A DNA stretch of 5,193 bases from Candidatus Omnitrophota bacterium. Its GTDB lineage: Bacteria; Omnitrophota; Gorgyraeia; Zapsychrales; Fredricksoniimonadaceae. Position 1 is the stretch's first letter. Each line of letters begins with the position of its first letter. The notes under the pieces are model-generated. The model had not been told where the DNA came from. It searched no databases and saw only the letters and a list, made by a program, of their open reading frames with translations. Below, piece by piece: positions 1 through 5,193 of this stretch. Both the position numbers and the translations under genes were made by a program. Where the stretch lies: positions 1 to 5,193 of the forward strand of contig JAGNTT010000137.1 of assembly GCA_017987425.1 (NCBI GenBank), read 5' to 3'.

Positions 1-845
1 AAGCGGCTGATCTGATCGGTGCTATCAATAAAAATATCGGCTCTGATGGTCTCAGGTTTTATCCCGGAAAAAGCTATCGCCATCTGCTCGTTGTCAAATC
101 ATCGCTGGCACATGCTCTTTTAAAAATCAAAACCACTCCGCCGCACGATATTTTGGACAAAAACATTCATGAATATCTTCCCATTGGTGAGGAACAGGAC
201 TTTCTTTTGGGTATTATGAAAAAAGCCCAGGCCGTTCTGCAGAATCATCCCCTGAATCAGGCCCGTATCCAGCGCAATGAAAATCCGGCTACGGATATCT
301 GGCTGTGGGGGCAGGGTAAAAGACCGAATCTGCCGACTTTCAAAGAAAAATTCGGACTCACCGGTTCGATTATCTCGGCGGTTGATCTGGTCAACGGCAT
401 CGGCCGCTTAGCTGGGCTTGAGGTCATCACAGTTCCCGGCGCAACAGGATATTACGATACTGATTACTCTGCCAAGGCGCACTACGGTTTAAAGTCGCTT
501 GAACAGAAAGATTTTGTCTACATTCACGTGGAATCGCCGGACGAAGCCGGACACAACGGTGATTACAAAGAAAAGGTCAAAGCGATTGAACGGATCGATG
601 CGGATATTGTGGGCGCTGTTCAATCGTGGACTGCAAACCGCAACGACGTGCGTATTCTTATTTCACCCGACCATCCGACACCGGTCGCCAAGCGCACGCA
701 CACCCGCTCGCCCGTGTGTTTTTTGATGGCGGGAGAAGGGATTGATGCCAACCGCGTCAATGGTTTCAGTGAAAATCTCGCAACGCAGGCAGGGCTTAAA
801 TTTAAAAGCGGCGCCGATATGGTTGCTCATTTTTTAAAGCATTAA
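1..845 (+). CDS. ApgM-like phosphomutase-family protein (proposed homoserine kinase or cofactor-independent phosphoglycerate mutase), 5'-truncated
   Basis: The reading frame is open from the left edge (first whole codon at 3) to TAA at 843-845, giving 280 residues. Family members are about 400 residues, so roughly the first 120, including the catalytic Ser/Thr region, are off-window. A TTG at 153 is in frame but lies inside the conserved PPHDILDK stretch and is not the start. Visible motifs, numbered from the first codon, are FYPGKSYRHLLV (19-30), PPHD (46-49), LWGQGKRPNLPTF (101-113), ESPDEAGHNGD (177-187), DHPTP (223-227) and RTHTRSPV (231-238). The Asp and His residues in the last three match the metal ligands expected in the alkaline phosphatase superfamily, so the enzyme looks intact here. 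The family interconverts 2- and 3-phosphoglycerate, but one branch is annotated as a proposed homoserine kinase where it sits among threonine-pathway genes. The lysC neighbour favours that reading. Family assignment is strong; substrate is inferred. Confidence 0.9.
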   Translation, partial: AADLIGAINKNIGSDGLRFYPGKSYRHLLVVKSSLAHALLKIKTTPPHDILDKNIHEYLPIGEEQDFLLGIMKKAQAVLQNHPLNQARIQRNENPATDIWLWGQGKRPNLPTFKEKFGLTGSIISAVDLVNGIGRLAGLEVITVPGATGYYDTDYSAKAHYGLKSLEQKDFVYIHVESPDEAGHNGDYKEKVKAIERIDADIVGAVQSWTANRNDVRILISPDHPTPVAKRTHTRSPVCFLMAGEGIDANRVNGFSENLATQAGLKFKSGADMVAHFLKH

Positions 846-905
846 ATCTGGTTCTATACGGGGATCAAAAGTCGGTACGAACATAAACTGTAAGAAGGAA
901 GATCG
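846..905 (+). promoter_or_regulatory. 60-base gap with lysC ribosome binding site
   Basis: The gap between the ApgM-like gene and lysC contains GAAGGAAG at 894-901, four bases before the lysC ATG at 906. This is a serviceable Shine-Dalgarno sequence and supports that start. I see no convincing -35/-10 pair and no terminator hairpin, which fits cotranscription of the two genes. The gap is far too short for a lysine riboswitch. Confidence 0.6.
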
Positions 906-2135
906 ATGGAGAGAGAGATCATTGTTCAGAAGTTCGGCGGTTCATCTGTGGCGGACGTGGATCGCATCAAAAACGTTGCCCGCAGAATCGTTGAAACGAA
1001 AACCAAGAACAACGATATTGCCGTTGTCGTTTCCGCTTTAGGCGACACAACGGATGACTTGGAGGCGCTCGCCTTTAAAATCACCGAAAATCCGCCGGAA
1101 CGTGAACTCGACATGCTCTTGTCCACGGGTGAACAGATTTCCTGCGCTCTGGTGGCGATGGCGGTTAAAGCCTTAGGGCATGACGCGATTTCATTGAACG
1201 GCCGCCAGGTCGGTATCAAGACGGATAAAACCCATACGAAAGCGCGCATTATTTCCATCGACGGCCGCCGTATCCGTGACGCATTTAAAAAAGGTAAGAT
1301 TGTCATCATCGCCGGTTATCAGGGCGTTACCAGCAGCGATGAAATCACGACGCTGGGACGCGGCGGTTCTGATTTGACCGCGGTCGCCATCGCCAAAGCG
1401 CTTAATGCCGATGTCTGCGAAATTTATACCGACGTCACGGGGATTTTTACCACCGATCCGCGTCTCGTCAAGGAAGCCAAAAAACTTAAAACCATCACAT
1501 TCGATGAGATGCTGGAAATGGCTTCTCTGGGAGCGCAGGTCATGCAGGCGCGGTCCATCGAAGTCGCCCGCAGATTTAACATACCGCTTCACGTTCGATC
1601 GAGCTTTTTCAAGGAGGAAGGAACCATGATCGTGAAAGAAACAGAAAAAATGGAAGAAGTCGCCGTCCGCGGCATCACATGCAATAAAAACGAAGCCAAG
1701 ATCACCATCTGCAGTGTTCCGGACAAACCCGGTGTCGCCGCGCAGATTTTCACCAAGATCTCCACGGTAGGCGTCAATGTTGACACCATCGTCCAGAACG
1801 TCAGCCACACCAAACTGACGGACATTTCGTTTACAGTCCCGAAGGCTGATTTGAGTAAAGCCATCAAGGCGGCGCAGGAAGTCGGGCGCAAAGTCGGTCT
1901 TGGCGGCATTCTTCATGATGATAACGTGGCAAGAGTCTCCGTTATCGGCTCCGGTATGAAATCTCATCCCGGTATTGCCGCCCAGATGTTTAAAACGCTT
2001 GCGGACAACAAAATAAACATTGAAATGATTTCCACATCCGAAATCAGCATTTCCTGCATTATTAAAAAGGAAGACGCGGATGGGGCCGTCAAGGCGTTGC
2101 ATAAGCAATTTAAACTGGACAAATTAAACGGATAG
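906..2135 (+). CDS. lysC: Aspartate kinase (aspartokinase)
   Basis: The protein phosphorylates L-aspartate with ATP to 4-phospho-aspartate, the committed cytoplasmic step towards lysine, threonine and methionine. It has 409 residues, typical of monofunctional aspartokinases. The N-terminal amino acid kinase domain (about 5-232) shows KFGGSSV (9-15), VSALG (42-46), the substrate-binding STGEQIS (73-79), GRGGSD (151-156) and YTDVTGIFTTDPR (174-186). Two ACT domains follow, at about 265-335 (with KPGVAAQIF at 274-282) and 343-405 (with HPGIAAQMF and NIEMISTSEI). ACT pairs like this normally bind lysine and/or threonine for feedback inhibition; which effector acts here cannot be read from the sequence. 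The ATG at 906 follows GAAGGAAG. The gene ends with two consecutive in-frame TAG codons (2133-2138), 18 bases before cimA, so the two are very probably one operon. An internal in-frame start is annotated separately. Confidence 0.97.
   Translation: MEREIIVQKFGGSSVADVDRIKNVARRIVETKTKNNDIAVVVSALGDTTDDLEALAFKITENPPERELDMLLSTGEQISCALVAMAVKALGHDAISLNGRQVGIKTDKTHTKARIISIDGRRIRDAFKKGKIVIIAGYQGVTSSDEITTLGRGGSDLTAVAIAKALNADVCEIYTDVTGIFTTDPRLVKEAKKLKTITFDEMLEMASLGAQVMQARSIEVARRFNIPLHVRSSFFKEEGTMIVKETEKMEEVAVRGITCNKNEAKITICSVPDKPGVAAQIFTKISTVGVNVDTIVQNVSHTKLTDISFTVPKADLSKAIKAAQEVGRKVGLGGILHDDNVARVSVIGSGMKSHPGIAAQMFKTLADNKINIEMISTSEISISCIIKKEDADGAVKALHKQFKLDKLNG
1611..1628 (+). promoter_or_regulatory. Internal ribosome binding site and ATG within lysC
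   Basis: AAGGAGG at 1611-1617 is a consensus Shine-Dalgarno sequence, followed after eight bases by ATG at 1626-1628, in frame with lysC (codon 241). It is a better site than the one before lysC itself. It falls at the junction between the kinase and ACT domains, where the coding sequence reads KEEGTM. Class-alpha/beta aspartokinases of Bacillus subtilis and Corynebacterium glutamicum are known to start their small subunit at an equivalent internal site. Confidence 0.65.
1626..2135 (+). other. Predicted aspartokinase beta subunit from internal start in lysC
   Basis: Translation from the internal ATG would give a 169-residue protein beginning MIVKETEKMEEVAVRG. It contains both ACT domains and none of the kinase domain. 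That matches the size and content of the regulatory beta subunits known from alpha2beta2 aspartokinases, which are roughly 160-175 residues. The reading frame and ribosome binding site are seen directly. Production of the separate subunit is inferred, because the KEEGTM coding context is itself conserved in the family and could generate a purine-rich site by chance. Confidence 0.55.
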
Positions 2136-2153
2136 TAGTTTCTGAAAGGCATT

Positions 2154-3725
2154 ATGGATACTCGAGTCGTCATCTATGACACAACGCTGCGGGATGGTTC
2201 GCAGACAGAGGGAATCTCTTTTTCGGTCAGTGACAAGATTAAGATTACCGAAAAACTGGATGAACTGGGTATTCATTATATTGAAGGCGGCTGGCCGGGA
2301 TCGAATCCGAAGGACGAAGAATATTTCAAGGCGATGCAGAAGAAGAAGCTCAAGAACGCCAAACTTGCCGCCTTTGGTTCTACTCGCCGCGCCGGCATCA
2401 AAGCAGCGGATGATATCAATTTAAAGTCGCTGGTGGCCTCCAAAACTCCGACGGTGACTATCTTCGGCAAGTCCTGGGACCTCCATGTCACCGACATCAT
2501 CAAGACCACGCTCGAAGAAAACCTGAACATGATCTCTGATTCGGTTGATTTTCTTAAGAAAAATAAGCTCGAAGTCTTTTACGATGCCGAGCATTTCTTC
2601 GATGGGTACAAACACAATCCCGAATACGCCCTTAAGGCTGTTTTAGCGGCGCAAAATGCCGGTGCAGACTGCATCATCTTTTGCGACACCAACGGCGGCA
2701 CGCTTCCTGAGGAAGTGGCGGGCATCATCGAAGTGATCAAACATCATTTTAAAGTTCCGATGGGTATCCATACGCATAACGATATGGACCTGGCCGTTGC
2801 CAACAGTCTGGCCGCCATCGATTCCGGCTGCACGCAGGTGCAGGGAACATTCAACGGTTTGGGTGAGCGCTGCGGAAACGCGGACCTTTGTACCATCATC
2901 GGAATTCTGCACACCAAAATGGGCCGCAAATCCATTCCGGATGCAAAAGTGAAGAATCTGATGGAGGCGTCTTATTTTTTGAGTGAAATTTCCAATATCA
3001 AACTGCCGGATAACCATGCGTTCGTCGGTCATTCCGCTTTTGCGCACAAGGGAGGCGTCCATATCGATGCCATCATCAAAAATCCCTTGGCGTATGAGCA
3101 CATTAAACCGGAACTGGTTGGCAACCGAACCCGACTGCTGACCTCGGAGCTAGCCGGCAAAATGCCCATCGTCCTCAAGGCCGAAAAGATGGGCGTTAAA
3201 ATCGATAAAAAATCTCCTGAGGCCCAGCAGTTGTTGAAAGATCTTCAGGATAAAGAAAATGAAGGATATCAGTTCGAAGCGGCCGACGCGTCATTCGAGC
3301 TGTTCCTGCGCCGTCAGTTCAAAAAGATGCCCAAGTTTTTTATTCTCGAAGGTTTTAAGGTGTCGACGGAAAAACGTAACGACGGCAAAGTTTCCGCTGA
3401 GGCTTCTGTCCGTCTTCAGGTCAATGAGACAGATCAATTCAGCGCCGCTCAAGGCGACGGTCCGGTCAGCGCGCTGGACAAGGCGTTGCGCGGAGCGCTT
3501 GATAAATTTTATCCGACTCTTAAAAATATGCATCTTTCGGATTACAAGGTCCGCGTCCTCAATACCAAACAAGGAACCGCCGCAAAGGTGCGCGTCTTGA
3601 TTGAGTCTCAAGATAATCACGATTCCTGGACCACCGTCGGCGTTCATGAGAACATTATTGAAGCCAGCTGGGAAGCGTTAGTGGATAGCATCGAGTATAA
3701 ATTGTTGAAAGATAAACGCAAATAA
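2154..3725 (+). CDS. cimA: (R)-citramalate synthase (2-isopropylmalate synthase family)
   Basis: The predicted reaction condenses pyruvate with acetyl-CoA to (R)-citramalate, the first step of the threonine-independent route to 2-oxobutyrate and isoleucine. The 523-residue length fits the long citramalate synthase subfamily. The N-terminal TIM-barrel (about 4-280) carries DTTLRDG (9-15), YIEGGWPGSNPKD (42-54), DAEHFFDGY (144-152), CDTNGGTLP (177-185), the metal-binding HTHND (206-210) and GTFNGLGERCGNADL (231-245). YIEGGWPGSNPKD and DAEHFFDGY are typical of this branch rather than of LeuA. The linker contains HSAFAHKGGVH (293-303). A C-terminal LeuA-type regulatory domain (about 375-515) ends with WTTVGVHENIIEASWEALVDS and is probably the isoleucine feedback site. 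The ATG at 2154 follows GAAAGG (2144-2149), a modest Shine-Dalgarno four bases away. Homocitrate or isopropylmalate synthase is the less likely alternative. Confidence 0.93.
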   Translation: MDTRVVIYDTTLRDGSQTEGISFSVSDKIKITEKLDELGIHYIEGGWPGSNPKDEEYFKAMQKKKLKNAKLAAFGSTRRAGIKAADDINLKSLVASKTPTVTIFGKSWDLHVTDIIKTTLEENLNMISDSVDFLKKNKLEVFYDAEHFFDGYKHNPEYALKAVLAAQNAGADCIIFCDTNGGTLPEEVAGIIEVIKHHFKVPMGIHTHNDMDLAVANSLAAIDSGCTQVQGTFNGLGERCGNADLCTIIGILHTKMGRKSIPDAKVKNLMEASYFLSEISNIKLPDNHAFVGHSAFAHKGGVHIDAIIKNPLAYEHIKPELVGNRTRLLTSELAGKMPIVLKAEKMGVKIDKKSPEAQQLLKDLQDKENEGYQFEAADASFELFLRRQFKKMPKFFILEGFKVSTEKRNDGKVSAEASVRLQVNETDQFSAAQGDGPVSALDKALRGALDKFYPTLKNMHLSDYKVRVLNTKQGTAAKVRVLIESQDNHDSWTTVGVHENIIEASWEALVDSIEYKLLKDKRK

Positions 3726-3780
3726 TGTAGGGGCGGTTGTTAACCGCCCACTTTTCGGGCGATCATTGATCGCCCCTACA
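3726..3780. repeat. REP-like double-palindrome repeat with 10-bp terminal inverted repeats
   Basis: This 55-base element begins immediately after the cimA stop codon and ends five bases before the valS ATG. Its ends are perfect 10-bp inverted repeats, TGTAGGGGCG (3726-3735) and CGCCCCTACA (3771-3780). Inside are two 19-base hairpins, each an 8-bp perfect stem with a 3-base loop: GGGCGGTTGTTAACCGCCC (3731-3749) and GGGCGATCATTGATCGCCC (3757-3775), separated by ACTTTTC. The hairpins differ at five positions. Four of these are two fully compensated base-pair swaps (G-C to A-T and T-A to C-G) and the fifth is in the loop. The layout resembles dispersed REP/BIME elements mobilised by Y1 (RAYT) transposases. 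The family identity is an inference, because only one copy lies in this window. Confidence 0.8.
3731..3755 (+). terminator. Possible weak intrinsic terminator after cimA
   Basis: The first hairpin of the repeat (stem 3731-3738 with 3742-3749, GC-rich at its base) is followed by ACTTTT at 3750-3755. The T-run is only four bases and is interrupted by AC, so termination would be partial at best. The second hairpin is followed by CTACAATTTT, also a poor U-tract. The structure may instead mainly protect the 3' end of the cimA message. Confidence 0.3.
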
Positions 3781-3785
3781 ATTTT

Positions 3786-5193
3786 ATGACTGAATTATCA
3801 TCCCGCTATAATCCCAAAGAAACCGAAGAGAAATGGCTCGCCTATTGGAAGAGTCATAACACCTTTCACTCGGTTCCGTCCGATAAACCGTCTTTTACCG
3901 TTGTCATTCCACCGCCCAATGTGACGGGCATCCTGCACATGGGCCACGCGCTCAACAATACACTGCAGGACATCCTCATCCGTTACAAACGCATGAACGG
4001 GTATGAAGCCCTCTGGATGCCCGGCACCGATCACGCTGGTATCGCCACGCAAAACGTCGTCGAAAAACAGCTTGCGAAAGAAAATAAAACTCGCTACGAC
4101 ATCGGACGCGAGGCCATGCTGTCGCGTTTGTGGGACTGGAAAAAGGAATACGGCGATACGATCCTCAAACAATTGGAAAAACTCGGTTCTTCCTGCGACT
4201 GGCCGCGCACCCGTTTTACCATGGACGATGAATACAGCGAAGCCGTCAAAGAAGTCTTCATCCGCCTTTATGAAAAAGATTTGATCTATCGCGGCGACCG
4301 CATCATCAACTGGTGCCCCCGATGCCAGACCGCGCTTTCCGACGAAGAAGCAGAACACAAGGACAAACAAGGCAAGCTTTACCACATCAAATATCCATTT
4401 AAAAACGACCCTTCCAAGTTTGTTATTGTTGCGACCACCCGACCGGAAACGATGCTGGGGGACACGGCAGTTGCCGTCAATCCTACGGATGAGCGGTACA
4501 GCGGATTAATCGGTCAGACGCTTGTTCTGCCTTTGATCAAACGCGAAATCAAAATCATCGCCGATGAATTTGTCAGCGCTGAATTCGGAACCGGCGCGGT
4601 CAAGGTCACTCCCGCGCATGATCCCAACGACTTTGCCATGGGACAGCGTCATAAACTGGAATTCATCAACATCATGAACCCCGACGCCACGCTCAAAGCG
4701 ATCGCCGGAAAATATGAGAAGCTGGACCGTTTTGCCGCGCGCAAGGCTGTCATTGCCGATCTTGAGGCCCAGGAGCTGCTGATCAAGATTGAAGATCACA
4801 TGCATGCCGTCGGGCATTGCTACCGCTGTGATACTGTTGTTGAGCCGTATCTGTCCAAACAGTGGTTCGTCAAGATGGAACCGCTGGCCAAGCCGGCCGC
4901 CGACGCCGTACGAAACGGCAGAGTTAAATTTCATCCTGAACGATGGGAAAAAGTGTATCTCAACTGGATGGATAACATCCGTGACTGGTGTATTTCCCGT
5001 CAGATCTGGTGGGGGCACCGCATACCTGTCTGGTATGACGAAGAAGGCAATGCTTTTGTCGCCCATAACGAAGAAGAAGCAAAAAGCAAAGCCCGTGCTC
5101 AACATGGGAAGGATGTTCCTCTTAGACAGGACGAGGATGTTCTCGATACCTGGTTCTCATCATGGCTTTGGCCATTCGCGACTTTAGGATGGC
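3786..5193 (+). CDS. valS: Valyl-tRNA synthetase, N-terminal half (runs off right edge)
   Basis: This class I synthetase charges tRNA-Val with valine in the cytoplasm and edits mischarged threonine. The frame is open from ATG at 3786 to the window end, giving 469 codons plus one base, about half of the usual 880-950 residues. The N-terminus (YNPKETEEKWLAYW, 8-21) matches family starts. The HIGH motif is present as HMGH (51-54), preceded by PPPNVTGILH, and WMPGTDHAGIATQ follows (77-89). The CP1 editing domain shows ATTRPETMLGDTAV (216-229) and GTGAVKVTPAHDPNDF (268-283). CPRC (177-180) and CYRC (345-348) could bind zinc. CISRQIWWGHRIPVWY (402-417) and DTWFSSWLWPF (454-464) lead back to the catalytic core; the KMSKS loop is off-window. 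No Shine-Dalgarno precedes the ATG, because the repeat ends five bases upstream. The frame is open back only to a TAA at 3741, with no better start. Confidence 0.96.
   Translation, partial: MTELSSRYNPKETEEKWLAYWKSHNTFHSVPSDKPSFTVVIPPPNVTGILHMGHALNNTLQDILIRYKRMNGYEALWMPGTDHAGIATQNVVEKQLAKENKTRYDIGREAMLSRLWDWKKEYGDTILKQLEKLGSSCDWPRTRFTMDDEYSEAVKEVFIRLYEKDLIYRGDRIINWCPRCQTALSDEEAEHKDKQGKLYHIKYPFKNDPSKFVIVATTRPETMLGDTAVAVNPTDERYSGLIGQTLVLPLIKREIKIIADEFVSAEFGTGAVKVTPAHDPNDFAMGQRHKLEFINIMNPDATLKAIAGKYEKLDRFAARKAVIADLEAQELLIKIEDHMHAVGHCYRCDTVVEPYLSKQWFVKMEPLAKPAADAVRNGRVKFHPERWEKVYLNWMDNIRDWCISRQIWWGHRIPVWYDEEGNAFVAHNEEEAKSKARAQHGKDVPLRQDEDVLDTWFSSWLWPFATLGW

Noticed and set aside
153..845. TTG at 153 as the start of a 230-residue gene
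   Set aside because: Conserved family motifs (FYPGKSYRHLLV, PPHD) are encoded upstream in the same frame, so the gene simply continues from outside the window.
846..905. Lysine riboswitch or attenuator ahead of lysC
   Set aside because: The gap is only 60 bases, with no complex fold or terminator visible, and the gene appears cotranscribed with the upstream one.
1191..2108. 305-codon open frame on the minus strand antisense to lysC
   Set aside because: It lies wholly within a clearly real lysC, its translation is low-complexity-like and rich in F, D, G and R with no recognisable domain, and it fits a codon-bias shadow of the + strand gene.
3726..3780. CRISPR repeat or tRNA-like structure
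   Set aside because: Only two palindromic units separated by seven bases are present, with no spacer-sized intervals and no tRNA features.
3754..3782. sigma-70 promoter for valS with -10 TACAAT at 3777-3782
   Set aside because: The -10 resembles consensus, but the -35 region (TTCGGG) does not, and the expected transcript start would fall at or after the valS ATG.
3798..4385. 195-codon minus-strand frame opposite valS, with another at 4506-5105
   Set aside because: The + strand in this region encodes unmistakable valyl-tRNA synthetase motifs throughout, so these antisense frames are shadows.

Overview
The window is bacterial, of roughly 50% GC, with four genes all on the + strand: the 3' part of an ApgM-like phosphomutase-family gene, a complete aspartate kinase (lysC), a complete citramalate synthase-type gene (cimA), and the 5' half of valyl-tRNA synthetase (valS). 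To my knowledge the order apgM-like / lysC / cimA occurs in Desulfobacterota (the former Deltaproteobacteria, such as Geobacter and syntrophic relatives). I therefore favour that group, but this is an inference from gene order and protein flavour; no taxonomic marker gene is present.

Region by region: positions 1-845 hold the C-terminal ~280 codons of the ApgM-like gene, whose N-terminus lies off the left edge. Positions 846-905 are a short gap that includes the lysC ribosome binding site. lysC runs from 906 to 2135 and ends in two consecutive in-frame TAG stops. After 18 bases cimA begins (2154-3725). The 60-base gap after cimA is almost entirely a 55-base double-palindrome repeat (3726-3780) that begins right after the cimA stop codon. 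valS begins only five bases after the repeat, at 3786, and runs off the right edge.

How the genes work together: LysC makes aspartyl-phosphate, the entry to lysine, threonine and methionine. The ApgM-like protein belongs to a lineage that includes a proposed non-homologous homoserine kinase, which would place it one step before threonine synthase. CimA makes citramalate from pyruvate and acetyl-CoA, giving 2-oxobutyrate for isoleucine without using threonine. The first three genes thus look like an aspartate-family / isoleucine operon. valS is a housekeeping gene that may or may not be cotranscribed.

I see no previously undescribed system such as a defence island, CRISPR array or phage. The points most worth a second look are: (1) the double hairpin between cimA and valS, whose two arms differ by fully compensated base-pair changes; (2) a strong in-frame internal ribosome binding site in lysC, predicting a separate regulatory (beta) subunit; (3) the possible homoserine kinase role of the ApgM-like protein; and (4) the lack of any recognisable Shine-Dalgarno sequence before valS, where the repeat sits.
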